Below, in pieces: positions 1 to 13,449 of a DNA stretch of 64,000 nucleotides. Within the stretch, counting starts at the first letter, position 1. Each line of letters opens with the position of its first letter. The notes below the pieces were generated by a model. It was not told the DNA's origin. It did not search any database and was given only the letters and a program-made list of their open reading frames with translations. The position numbers were made by a program, and so were the translations under genes. Source of the stretch: Ptiloglossa arizonensis. Its lineage: Eukaryota; Arthropoda; Insecta; Hymenoptera; Colletidae. The stretch covers positions 19,671,001 to 19,735,000 of the forward strand of contig NC_135055.1 of NCBI RefSeq assembly GCF_051014685.1. The letters run 5' to 3'.

Positions 1-2639
1 GAATCACGCGTATACGCCGCGCGCCGGACCTAACCGAGAAAAGTATTAACGATAAATTATTGCTACGCGCGAGAGGTACGCGCGGCGCCGTGATGCGTGT
101 CATTCGACCGGCCCGATGATAATACGAGTTCGCGTCGGGTTTAATTATCGTCGAGGGGGTATAATTGATTCCACCAAGGGGAGAAGGAAGGGAGGACGTG
201 GCCGTGCGATAGTTTCCAAAGCCTATAAATATTCAACGAACGATTTTCCAGCAGTTTCGACGATTAGTTGAATATCTGTCCCTTCCGCGTTCCCATTGAT
301 TCGATATCGCGTAAGGGTGAAACGAGGAGGAGCGTACGCGGCGCACAGCCGCGCAGAACTACGTTTTCTCGTCGGATCGGACGTTGTTGCGGTTTATTTC
401 GTTCGCCGCTTCGAACCCAGCGATCGTACCGAGATCGATCAAACGTTAATGGAGAGGCAAAATGAGCCGCATGTCGACATTGACACAATGTCGGCCTTTA
501 TTGCCGGCTACTAAGATAGATTCGATTTCCTGCTCATCCGGCTTCAATGATCCATTACGAAGGCCACCTTCGAATCGTTCTTCCTGGTGGGTCTTGAAGC
601 AATACGTGAACTCATCCGTGAAGACACTGTCAAGGATTACTTTGGTTTTCGTCGATGATACAGCTGCCGAAAGTCACCGGGTACGTTCGTAGTTCGTTTA
701 AAATTTACGCGACACCGAACCATCTCTGTTTAATCGTTCCCCCTGGTGGTCTTCAAGTCACCCGTGAAGTCACCAACCGAAGATTCGCCCCGCTTTTCGT
801 AGATATTTCTGCTCTCGAAGGCTCGACTCGTTCCTGGTTCCTCTAAAATTTACACGACTCCTCTATTTATATTCCGGAGAGCCGACCAAAAGCCGTGTAA
901 TTCCCCGAGTTACTTTCCCGCCGTACGGGTCGTTGCCCTTCCATTTTTATTTTTTTTTTGGCGGTTCTCCCGATAGCCTACATCCCTCCCCGGTGAGCCT
1001 GGCCGATGTCCTGTATACAATTCGACGGCAATGTCCGGACCGGGCCGCAGAGATTGATCGTTAGATTCCTTTAAACCCTCGGTGACGAGCCCCGGGTACA
1101 ATTTTCGGCGCTCGAGTCGACTAGCTCGGGAACATTTGTCTCCCGCCGGACAAGTTGGCCGAATTCTGTATACAATTCTGTAACATTGTCCACGGAAGCT
1201 CCTCGAGGCTCGAAATTGTGAACCTTTCCCTCGAATATTACCATTAGAAAATTTGAAACTCTTCTCCGTCCTAATTTCACGACGTATCCTACAAAGGTAC
1301 TTTGCAACGATATTTCAAAAAGAGAAAAACCTTTCGAAAAGAGAAAAACCTAAACACCGAGGAAACAATCGACACGGAATCTCTCGGTAACGGAGCATCG
1401 ATACGTCTCCTCCTCCATGGTCGAGGGGTTTAATCGATCGGATCATCCACCGATGGTCCGATATTCGATCAAGATATCCATTCCACTGTCGGAGCTCCCC
1501 TCCTGCCCGTACGTCGAGTGAAATCCTCGCTAAGTACAGAGAATCTTAAATGCATTCCGCGCGTGTCTCGGTTTTCTCAGCTTTCGAGAAATTTGCCCGA
1601 GCACCGACTTAACTGTACGAGGTATTAATCTGCTGGAACTGGCGTTCATTAGTCGCGTCGGAATAACGTAGGCCCGCGCCGTCCGTCCCTGCCGGCGACA
1701 AGAGACGCGGGGCCCGGTGGTTGGTTCTCCTCTCTTTTCCGGTCGTCGCGGATCGGCGATAAATCCACTCGATTTGCATAAACCCCAATGAAATCGTACG
1801 CGATACAAATCGACGATAAATCATGCATTAGTCTGTTGGAAGTGGCTGCCTCGTTCCCGAACGACCACCGGAAACGCCGCGGCCGATTCTTCTGTCCGTT
1901 GAACCGCGAATAAATCCTGGCCGGGTTCAACGCGAGCTGGCTCGAAATATTGGCCGTCGTCGGCGAGCGGGTTCTTCACGGGTGGCAACGGCCACGAAAA
2001 CGGGACATTTTCACCGGCCGCCTCTCTCGCCGAGCACATTGTGCAACGCAGAGGTGTCCCTAATCGCTTCATCTTCGTTGCTCGGTCAACTCCGTGCGCG
2101 GCGGCTGTATCGCAGGTGGACGTTTGTTCCGTGGTAGAAAGCAGACCGCCGCGTTTCACAGTGCAAACTTGACGAATGTGTGTCGATTTCGACTTCTTTT
2201 CAAACGATTCGAGCACGGTCTTGGGGCCGTGCTTCGCCGCCTGCCGGCAAATGTTTGACGACTAAATACCAGCCGACGGGCTCGAACCTGCCACGTAGCC
2301 ACCGGGTGTATCGGATAGCCGTATCGAGCCAACCAATCGACCACCGTGTCAAACTTTTTCAACGTTCACCGACCTTACGAATCCGTGGCCGATCTACATC
2401 GAACGACCGCGTCGATTGCTCGAGGGTCAACGATATCGCGAGTGGCACGCGCGCGGTGCTATCTCGCTCCTTGGTTTTCGAGCTTCCCCAGACACGCGCC
2501 GCGAATAAATTCGCCGGTCGTTCTACAAGAGAAAAAAGCGTAAAAGAAAACGGGGCGCGCGTCGAACACCCACGTTGGTAACGGAGGATAAAAAAATATA
2601 TATATATACGTATACGTAACAGTTGCAACGATCGGAGCG

Positions 2640-3005
2640 TTCTCGAGTGTACCGAGTCGAGGATCTCCCGGTGAAAGCCGCCATTGCTCGCGCATCGCGG
2701 TGTCCGGACCAGCGCACAGGTTGCAACGGTTTGACAAACAACGATATCGCGCAAGGTACCAGACGAACTCACGGTTTGAGCGAACAAATACGATAACGCG
2801 AATAAATTTCGACGATACGCGACGCGTGGCTGTCTACGAGCAGCCACCTGTAGAGGGGAGGAAAAAAAGAAAGAATACTTATGAACGGTTGCTATAATCG
2901 GGTTCTCGAGTGTGCCAAACGGTCGAGGGCCTCCCGGTGAAAGCAGTCATTGCTCACGCATCCAAACGGTGTCCGAGCAGGTTGCAGTGGTTTGACAAAC
3001 GACGA
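2640..3005. repeat. Diverged direct repeat, about 105 bp, copies 263 bp apart
   Basis: TTCTCGAGTGT...CTCCCGGTGAAAGC...GTTTGACAAAC occurs at 2640-2745 and again at 2903-3005. Confidence 0.8.
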
Positions 3006-4470
3006 AACGAACGCGAACGTCGCGAACACCTTCGTCGTTTGACAAAGTGACGGATATTAGACTCACAATCCGCACAGGGACAGAGACGACGACCGGTCCG
3101 CTAAGTTCGTTCATCACGTTTGACACGCGAGAAGACTCTCGGGCCGTTACGTAAAACCGCGTTGCGAGAACGCGTGTCCACCACGATTTACCGAGAAACA
3201 CCAGGACAAAATCGCCATTTAATAGCCGCGGGTACCACGCGTCGATCGAAATCGGTCCAAACTATTCGGTAACATCAACGGTTGCATCACCGGTCTCTGC
3301 GCGTTAATATCCATTTACGATTATTAGTAAAGTTCAAGCTGGGTGTGGGACCGTGATTTGCACGGTTTGAGAGACTATAAAGCGAAGCAGACCTACTCGA
3401 TCTATATTTTTGTTAATAATGTATTATTTTCTTCGATAAAGCTATTACAGTACAATCGATCGAAGACCATTCCCTTAGTCCTCTTCTAAAGTCTACGTCA
3501 ATTTCGAAAGTATTATTTTCCACCTAAAAGAACTCGAGTGCACAGTCGAACGGAAGCTCGAGATTAATCGTTGCGCGGTGATTAGAGAAAAATCAATAGA
3601 GTATCACGAGTCGGTTTACTCGGTAACGTGAACATCATCGCCAAACAAACGTGCACGATTGATCACCGAGCGTGCTTGGCTTTTCGATGCAGTGTGACTC
3701 GGCGTGAATCGCGGAGCCATCGGGGGACCTCGTGTGACGAATTGTTCAATAAGATGAAGATACCGAAGTGGGGCAAACATCGGCCCTACGGTCGCAAGGC
3801 GTTCGAACGCAAGTGTGCCAGTAATGCACACGCGATAAGAAAACAATCGAGCGGTGCAGGACTACGACCCCGGTGGCAGGATACTCACCGATAATAAGAG
3901 GGAAACCGCAAAACGGTGCACCTGCTACGTTGCGTCGCGGTGGTTGTAATTAGGTTTTTGTCGGTCCGCGCGAAATTAAAATTGATCGTCTCCTCGTGGC
4001 GGCTCCGAAGCGGTCCCCCTCCTCGTCGTCAGCACGATAAAACGGAAACTTTCTACCGGCCGTTCTAACTTTTCCTGAAATCCATGTTTGTCACGCGTGA
4101 AAGTGCACGATCCTTCGCGTCCCGATCGGGCCCCGCGGCTCACGGTTTTCGCGTTCGATACGCCCGATTCACGAGTGGACGCTGTAACGGTAGCATCGGC
4201 ATCGTCTAGGGGGTCAACCTATCCTAGTACACGGGGGACACCTCTCGAATCTCGTTAACGACCCCGGCTTGTCGAACGCGACACGCTCGCGGCGCAGACT
4301 TTCCTGGGGATTGGCCTTGGTACGCGAACACACGCCGGTTAACCACGAGGAAAATAAACTCCGCGAAGATCCTCTAACTAGCGTGCCGTGACGAAACCAA
4401 AGAGAAGCATCGAACGGACGTTCGCGATTCCGGAACACCTGGCCGCGTACACACGAGCTTAATTAAATAC

Positions 4471-4508
4471 CGAGCGAACGAGCGAGCGAACGAGCGAACG
4501 AGCGAGCG
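4471..4508. repeat. CGAGCGAA-type microsatellite
   Basis: Imperfect GAGC/GAAC tetranucleotide units. Confidence 0.85.
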
Positions 4509-6313
4509 CAGCCGCGGCCAGAAGTAACAAACGCGAGCGAGCCGTACTTTCATGGGAAATACTGTTACAATGTGCCTAATGGACGCCTCGGCGTTACAAC
4601 CGAGGATTCACCGTGACGAAATGACGGAGCGTCGTTTCGTTCAACGGTGGTGGTAAAATCGTCGGCAGTTTCGCTGGCCCGACCAAAAGACCTAACACCC
4701 AGAGGCCTGCGTCGACTACAACGAGAAGATTCGCGAACGAGAAACAACGACAGAACCTCGAGGAGTAATCGAGAGCGAAGCGTGTTGCGCGAGATATCGT
4801 CGCGGATGAGACACCCCGCTGCGAGCGGATTCAACGCCGCGTTAACGGCCGTTTCGTTGACCACTCGTCAACCCCTGGTCTCCGCAATGCGACACATCGC
4901 TAATAGCCAATGACTCTCGATAACCGTCGTAGCCGCGAATACCTATCGAAACCGGTGATCGCATCGACCGATTTGCATACCCGCGCTGCATCCACCGCGA
5001 GAGCACCACCGTGAGAGATAAGGCACCCGGGTTAAACTTTCCTTTTTTTTCTTTCTTTCTTTCTTTTTCGAGCTTTGTTCCGCGTATACGTCGGTAATCT
5101 CCGCGAACTGATCGTAAATCTCGAGCGTTTCCGATCACTTATCCGGGAAAGGTACCGTTTTTTCACTCCCCACACCCCGCGTGATACGGCCCCGTTTCTT
5201 GCCGCGAACCGTATCCGTGCGATCGCGCGCGTTCGATCACTGCAAGTAAAATTTGTACTGGAAAGGAGATCGAAAGGTGTGCGATCGAAACTTTGATTTA
5301 TTCGTTGGATTTTTTACCAGTTCTGAAATATCGAAACTTAGGTTTGAATCGTAAGGTAACGATTCGAGGAGGTGGAAATCTACTGGCGCAAGAGCGAAAG
5401 GATACAGCGAACGAGCAGTTAGAATTTTCGTTTACTTTTACCGAGTTGAAATAATGTCTCATCGTCGCTGGTTGTGTCGTTCGCTTGGAGAAACCTCTTT
5501 GAATGCACGATCGGTCAGCGATCAACAAAGAGATCTTATTTCAGACCTTCTTTGGTCTTCGGAGTCGATGTTTGCGCGAACGGTTCTCTCGGAAGCGACG
5601 ACACCGACGACTGTTTATACGAACGACGCGCCAAACGTACCTTACGCGGCAACCAAATACTCACCACGTGTTTTACTTCCTCGCTGTCCAAACACCGTGT
5701 CCAGTGTCTAGCACGAATTTCATCGTACAGTCTGTTGTACTTTTCCTACGATTGTTCGCGCTCGCCGGTTCACACGGAGCCACTAAACCGTTTACAGTTC
5801 GACTTGAACCGAGTCCCACCGTTGCTCGACCGAGGCAATCGTTTCGCCTTTCCTTCGATTATTCGCGTGTCCGGTGGGCCACGGTGTTAAAAGTTTACAG
5901 TTTCGAGTAACAGGGCACGAAACCAGATTGTTGACAATTATGGAGCGTCGCTCGTACAGGTACGCGATAAACGATCCGTACACGGTGCCCCTTATCGGCG
6001 TGTACCGATAAGAACGAGGACAAACAACTCGTAACGAACGTTCGCGGTCTAATTTGTGCCGGTGAACCAATAATTTCGTTTTACGATCGCGCGTTGCTTT
6101 TTCGTGGAAAATCGTTCACGGCCGTGGCTTCGACGTCGATTCACTTAACAGGGTTTTTGCAGCCCCGGAGCGATGCAGCGTCACGACGTCGCGATACGAC
6201 GATGGTACTCGCGTAAATTATGCATCGCGGATTCGAAGTTGCACGCTCGATCGAACGTTCACCCGCATTATGCATGCATTTATTTCTTTCGCGACGTACG
6301 CGCCGCGTCACGG

Positions 6314-6346
<33 letters not shown>

Positions 6347-6348
6347 TC
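6314..6348. repeat. CT / CTAT microsatellite
   Basis: CT units followed by CTAT units. Confidence 0.9.
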
Positions 6349-6517
6349 GTCCCGAGAGATGGATACGGATCTCTTCGGTAACGAGGAAAAGTGGGAATAC
6401 GTAAGAGGCGAAACGATAACGGAAACGGGCATCGGGGCGACCGGAAGTACCGCGACCGGTGTTCGTTCTCGAAATCGTGGAACCGTTAACCGGTCATTTC
6501 GAGCGAGCGTAACGAAG

Positions 6518-6870
6518 CAGGATTCGATTTTCGTGCACGATTTCACGCGTGAATATTTATTTCGTTCGTGTGGCACTCGGAACTATTGTCAGAGAAATAT
6601 ACAAAGTCTCTGTGCAAAGTTTACGTATCTGTGAACGATTGATGCGATTGCATCTTGCAGGTGGATCGATGCGTTTAAGAAAACGATACTAATTGTTACA
6701 ACTTTCGACTTTTTTTACCGTCTAACGAGGTAGGAGACACAGGATTCGATTTTGGTGCACAATTTCACCCGTAAATATTAATTTCGTTCGTGTGGCTCTC
6801 GGAACTATTATCAGAGAAATATACAAACTCTCCGTCGGTTTACGTATCTATAGACGATGCATCTTTTCAA
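6518..6870. repeat. Diverged direct repeat, about 130 bp, copies 222 bp apart
   Basis: CAGGATTCGATTTT...TTTCGTTCGTGTGGC...GAGAAATATACAAA occurs at 6518-6650 and again at 6740-6870. Confidence 0.82.
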
Positions 6871-9800
6871 TTGTTACAACTTTGAACTCGTTTCTATCAT
6901 CGACCATGAATCCAAGAGACTCCCAATTGCGTTCTAAAACGTAACGAAACGGAAACGAAATCAGTATGAATCTGTTCGCAGAGATTCCTCACCAACAAGC
7001 GTTTCCAATCCATCGACGATCTTCGATGATCGTTCACCGAACAGGAAACAAAACGGGGTCCGATAATTATTCGCCACGTGTGTCTCTGGTGCTTTGATAT
7101 TCGAAGGAAGATATGCCCAACCCTATACCGAGGCGACGAATATTGATACACATCGGCGATCGATAGGTGAAAATTCATTAGGATGCGTAGGATGCACCGG
7201 CTCGTGCTCAATAACGTTGCACACGCGCGTACATTTGAAAAACGGTACTTACGGTTGCAGGAAGCGAGGAGAACGCACGAATATCGCGCGTTCCCCTTTT
7301 TCCGAGGTGCCACCGGTTGGATATCCGTCGGTGTTTAAGCAACGAGCGATCGCACGGGAACGAAATTGAAATATATAGACGCTCGTCGCGATATTAAAAG
7401 TAAAATATCTACGGCCACCGGTGTGATAAATCGCGAGAAACGAGGAACTCGCGAGTTCCAGCGGTGAAACTCACGCGGACACGGGAGGAGGGGGGCTACT
7501 GGCTCTCTTTTTCGCCACGATAAATTTTTACAATCCGCGAGAGGCATAAATTATCGGGAAAAAATCGTGATTAGAGTCGCGCGAGGCGAGAAGTCGAGCG
7601 GCTATCGAACTATCGGTAATGTAAAACCGTGAACGGCGTTAATACGTCGAGAGTTTCGCTCGGATCGATAATAACCCCGCGGTGAAAAGAACGCCGAAAT
7701 TTCTACAACGATTTTCCGCGTTCATCGATAATTAACGACTCCGATCGTTTTGCCTAGGTGGAACGGCGGCCGATCTTCCGTTGCGAAATAATTATAAAAC
7801 GAAGAGAAAGCGGAAAGCGTGATGCACGATTTGCCGCGAAATCGTAAATTTCTGCCCGCGGACGTTTCGTTAAAGTTTACGGGGAAAACGGTTCGACGCG
7901 GGGGGAGACGCTGCGCGTCGATTTGCACGTCGTTCCCGCGCGATTTACGGACTGCGGAAAACCAAACGGCGGGTTCAATGTCAGCGAAAGTATCACGCGC
8001 CGAATAAAAACGACCCGCAACACGTAACACGTCGAAACGTTTGGCACAGAAGTGGTAGTAGTGGTAAGTATCCACTCGGATCGGATTACGGAGCCAGGCC
8101 AGGCCAGGCTAGACGTTTAACTCGAGCGTGCCGCGGAAAACCGGAAATCCCGAAACGGAGTTTCAAAACTACCTAAAACTGTATCGGTCGAAACTTTCTA
8201 GAGCGATTCACCTAATGTACACGTAGAGGTAACTCGAGAGATCGAAGCCAACCAGCCAGCCACGTTCGACGAGCCGAGCTCACGGATGGCGAAGAAATTA
8301 TTCGAGCATCGTAGCCAGTTTACGAACGTACACGGCTCGTGTGATCGTCCACTCGGTTACTCATTTATTTCTCGCTTATTCGCGTGCCGGGTCCGCTCGT
8401 TTAAACCGACTCGGTTCTAATCCGTGCAATAACCGCGTAGTATTTAAATCGGACTCGAACGGGGGTTAAGGGAAATCCACGTTCCACACCGTACACGCAT
8501 TTTTACGGAGCTCGTTGGAACGAATACGCGACTCTGTCCAATAAAATAGAATTCCATTGGGAATAGGAAAAAGGAAAAAAAAAAAATACGAAAGAAAAAT
8601 ATAGAGGATAGCGAACCACCGGCGTACCTCCGCCGGAAAGTGCGACGCGGGATTTATTACGCATTGTAATCCCGGACCGTGCGTATCAATCAGCGCCGAT
8701 CGAGCAACAAAAGACGCATAGAACGATTCATCTTAGGCGAAGCCGTTCCATCGACTTTCTTCTCGACGGGAACGAAGCACCGTTCGCGGTGTTTCTGCTC
8801 GAGACAGGAAGAAATGCTTCGATGGCAGCCTTGAAGCTGCACAGGGGAGACAATGAAGCGACCGATGCAGTAACATCCGGTTATATGTTTCGTGACGCGT
8901 TATTGTTCCCTCTTCTCGGTTAGAGGGCAGACGGACGATGATGATGATTTCGTTCGGCCCTACGATGGACACCGCGCCCAGGTCATTCTTGCGCGTCATG
9001 GGGCGGTGACGGCGACCACCCGATCATTAAACCGTTGGAAAAATGGCGGAAGAAGGAAATCGTCGATCGAGAACTTTCGTCGGTTTGTGCCACGGTGGAT
9101 GCGTACCATTTTATTTATATATTGAAAATTACAGTCGCGCGAGACGGTACGTTTTAAATTGTTCCTGAACGAAGAATCTACGCAAATCGAACTGTTTAAA
9201 CAGAGAGGGCTCAACGTGCCTCCAGGGTCGATAAAACGGATTAAATTCGTACTAAGAACGATTCAGTGTCGCGAACAGAGTATTAAAAAGCAATAACGTT
9301 GGGGTGTACGGGGAACCGTGAAACGTATCGTTCGATCCTGATTAAAAAGGAGGTCGCATGGGACAGACGTGTCCCAGACAAGGGGGCCGAGACTGCGGAC
9401 GTTCAGGAAATTACGAAGATGGGGGTTTATCGATTCGAGCGTTTACCAATATTAACCCGGGTTGGACTACTCCATCGAGAAATACGATTAGTCGCCCCGA
9501 ATCAACGCACGTACTCTATTCCAACGATAGTTTACCAGGAAACACTTCGAGTGGTCGATTTTCGTCCCCCCGTCAGATGACATTCAACGCGGGCGCAATT
9601 TGTTTGGACAATGAAATAGATTCGAAGACTTCGGGATGATTTATACCATAGCCTACTCGAATCCCCCTGGAAAATATCAAGGGAAGCGTCTTCATTTTCA
9701 GTGATATCAATCTTCGTCCAGAGTTAATTTTATTCAAGATTTCGTAGCTGGTCCCTTGTACTCTGTTCTCCCCGTCTAGCCTCGTTCGCTCTATAGTTTC

Positions 9801-11867
9801 GATAATAAGAGATTCCAGGCAGACAGGTTCGGTAAATCGAGCATCGAGTACCATTTCGTTCGGATAAATGGAGTCGTACACCACCGGTATCGTCTACCAG
9901 GAAGTAGTCTGCAACCGTTGCCCATAACCCGACACGAGAAAGTATGCAGGCTCGAAAGAAAGAAGGGGGGAAAAAAAAAGAGGAACATCGACAAGAATCT
10001 CGGGTTGCGCGCGTCAATTTGGCGTCGAGCCTCCACCGAACCAATGACGATCGACGTATACACTGGAAACACCATTTGGAAACGCAAGTGAGCGCTCGAA
10101 TCGTTTCGACGAGCACGGTTTCGTAGATAAAAGGTTTCTTCCGTACGAACCTTCTGCACGAAACACCCTCCCCCCGTGCCCCTTGCAACCTAATTTACGC
10201 GTACGCGTAGGAAAACGTACCGTTAACCAATCGATCGCGCAAAATTGCGCACACCGATGGAAACGCGTTCCTCGCGGAAGACAAGAAAGACGCGATCCAG
10301 ACGCGGAGAGGAGAGGGGGCGGGGAACGAAGCTGCGGTCAGGTGGAATTCAACCAACGCAATTAGTATCGGCGAGAAAGGTGCGCGTAAGAAATGCGGAG
10401 CCCGCGCATGACTGCTGTCCGGTAACCCGAATGAATCTCGTTTGGCGTCGTAAATTCTCACCGTCGCGCGCCGCGAGGAAATATTTTAAATAATCGTTCC
10501 CGCGTTAACGCCGACAATTGACGCGCGCCCGTAATTGGACCGTTTCGTCTTCGGAAATTTTCCCATACACTTCGACGAACGAACCCAACCGGGGATCCAA
10601 TGACACAAATTCTCTCTCGATGTTCAATTTCGTTCGTTGTTGCTCCAATTGCTCGTATATAAATTAAATGCTCAATGGTAGAACCACCGAAGGGGTCTTT
10701 TTGCGAATTTCTTTTTAAGATTGCTCGATCGTTGACGATCTTCTCGCTTAGGATCTTCGTGGACGATTATCAGAATGTTAGTAGTATAATAGTTCCAGAA
10801 TTGAATCCCTGATGTTTAACCCAACAAACAACTCAGTTGCACGATTCAGTTCGGAGACGAGAAAATAATATTCAATTTATCGTAATATTACCGCGATCGG
10901 AAAATTCTCGATCTCGTTTCGTAAAGAGGAGCGAATTTCTTTCCATCGAGTGTATCGATAATAACGACCGGTCCGAGCTCTCGAGCTCGCAGTCGGATCT
11001 CCTTCGTCTCTCGTTTCAAAATACTCCTACCTTTCTAACGTGGAGATCCAATTGTAGAAATTTCTTCAAGACGGTCGAGATTTCATCGATTTCGTCTCGC
11101 ATCTCTCGCGAGAAACGAGAGGTGGTTATTTGGATTGAATTTCTGTTGAAACCTCGTCGCTCGATGTTTAACTCGAACGAATTCCACGTTATGCGATCCG
11201 ATCGGCGGCGAGACGGAAACGATGCTTTTAATTGCAAACGGAAAATGTCACCTACTTCTCGTCGCGGCACAGATTACTCGAATCTCCGTCCAACATTTTC
11301 ATGGTGAACTAATGGCCGTTCGAGACGTTTCCCGACGCGGACTCGGAACTTTCCCGAACAATCTTAGGAACACCGTTAAAAGCGGTCGCTTCCCGAGGAA
11401 TAAAATGTCTCCGTGAAATAAGTTGAAAGGAGGTGGCGGTAATCTCGTTCGGCCGTAGTTCAGGACACGGTGAGACGCAAAAGGGGGGAGAAGAAGAAAC
11501 TCGACGCTTCGGGAAGAACCGTTCGCACGGGTTATCGAAAAGGAAAACTGCGCGGTACCCGGTTCATAATAATGCCCTCCTCCACCATTGTGCTTAGAAA
11601 GTGATCCGCGGAACGGTGAAAAGGTGAAAATGGATATGAGGTCTCGCTCGGCTTGGCGCAAGAAAACGGCCACGAAATTCGAGCTCCGGCCGACCGACGG
11701 AACTTTCGGTTGTCACGATTGATTGGCATGAAACGTCGCTGCGCAGAAACGCTAAGTCGCGGAGCTAAATTGACTGGGTAACTCTGCTGCAACGACAACC
11801 CCTTCTATCTATATCTCTCTCTCCCTCGGCTCTCCAACGTTGCAACGAATCGCGTGCTTTCTTCGAC

Positions 11868-11922
11868 GAAAAGAAAAGAAAAGAAAGAAAAGAGAGAAAA
11901 AAAGAAGAAAAAAAAGAAAGAG
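11868..11922. repeat. Polypurine tract
   Basis: GAAAA/GAAA-rich run of about 55 bp on the plus strand. Confidence 0.85.
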
Positions 11923-12260
11923 GCGAGCCGCGTTACACTTTAGAAATTGACACGATGAAAGCCGCTAGACGAGCAAAAATTGCTGGTACGGAAAAATTTA
12001 CCATTACATTATCGCAAATCCTTCCACGGCAAGAAATCGCGTTACCGTCACGGTGGCTCTCCTTTCATTACCGAGCGTTCAATTAGAGCAGCGGGGCAAA
12101 ATTTATCGAATCTAAACGAACCAGCAAATTAGACGGAACGAGCAAGAAATCCTGTCAGGCGACCGGGTCCGTTCGCTGTGTAGATTTGCGCGTCTATTAG
12201 CCAATTATATTTGTCGGAATCCACGGAACCGACTATCTCGTCGCCCGGTTTCTGAAGCAT

Positions 12261-12288
12261 GCCGCCACCGCCACCGCCACCGCCACAG
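12261..12288. repeat. CCGCCA microsatellite
   Basis: Four to five CCGCCA units; it does not sit in a supported reading frame. Confidence 0.85.
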
Positions 12289-13396
12289 CCACTGCCGTAC
12301 CGGTGAGATTATTCGGAAAAACGTTCGCGAACAGGTGAGCCGTTAATTTCGAATCGACCGATCGAGTTTGCCCCCGGTACGTAGGTACGTACGGCTCGCC
12401 GCCGCTACCACAAATTAGAATTCTTCTCGCCGCGGGTGCAATGGACCGTCGCAGGTACACCACGGCAAGTGGATCGCGTGTTGCACGTCATTAGATGCAA
12501 CTCGGCGATGCTCCACCGTAAGAACATAACGCGGTTGATGCCAGTGAAACTCTACTCGCCCCACTCGGTTACCATTATCGTTTTATACCGGGGGTACACG
12601 GATTGAATCGCGCGCCCGCGGTTCTTGCCGACCTCTCGAAGAAAACGAATCGCGGGGGTCTCTTCGGCGGTCTCCTGTGTATTAACGTTTCGAACGGAAA
12701 AAATCACGAGTGGAACCGAAACGATCGGTTCTCTCGCTACCGAGATTCAACGGATTGTTAGAGCGGGCTCGCGTTACGTGGAACATCGAAAGATCTCGAC
12801 GGGTAATTAACGAACTCTCGCAACCGTGTGAATTACTTCCTTATGGCCTTCGAAAGAGAAATAATTTCGCGTTCGGTGGTACTCGAAACTTCCTGGAAGA
12901 CGACGAGTCGATAATCGAGCGCGATTCTTCGACGCGCTCGATAGTATCGGCATTGTTGCGATCGATGTTCGTAGCGGTAGATTTCGATCGTTGAAAAGTG
13001 GGTTACCGTTTAATTCGTAGCGCGATTATCGAATACCGAGTCATACATAGTACAGAATATTCTATTGTACGGATTACTCGGCACGCTTTTAAAAACGGGC
13101 GCGTTTCGTATCGCGCGCGATTACCCCAAATACGGATGATAAACGAAGCAACGGTCAGGTATTCGCATATTTTCCACGTATCGTTAATAACCGGTATCGA
13201 GGTCCTTATCTCGGATCGTGGGCTGTTTAAATATATAAATGAGTCGGGAGAGGAACGATTACTCTCGAGCAGATTCCAGGTATTAAATTTTACTAGCCAG
13301 TGGCTAGACTCAGGAAGGACTTACCGCGCGCGTAGACGTTTCGGTCAGTGAACACCTTTATGTCGTTCACACCGGAGCTCAGCCGATATTTAAGCT

Positions 13397-13449
13397 TGCG
13401 CGCTCGCGCTCGCTCGCTCGCTCGTGCGCGCGCGCGCGCGCGCGCGCGG
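13397..13449. repeat. GCTC and CG microsatellite (Z-DNA-prone)
   Basis: GCTC units run into an uninterrupted alternating CG tract of about 24 bp (13425-13448). Confidence 0.92.
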
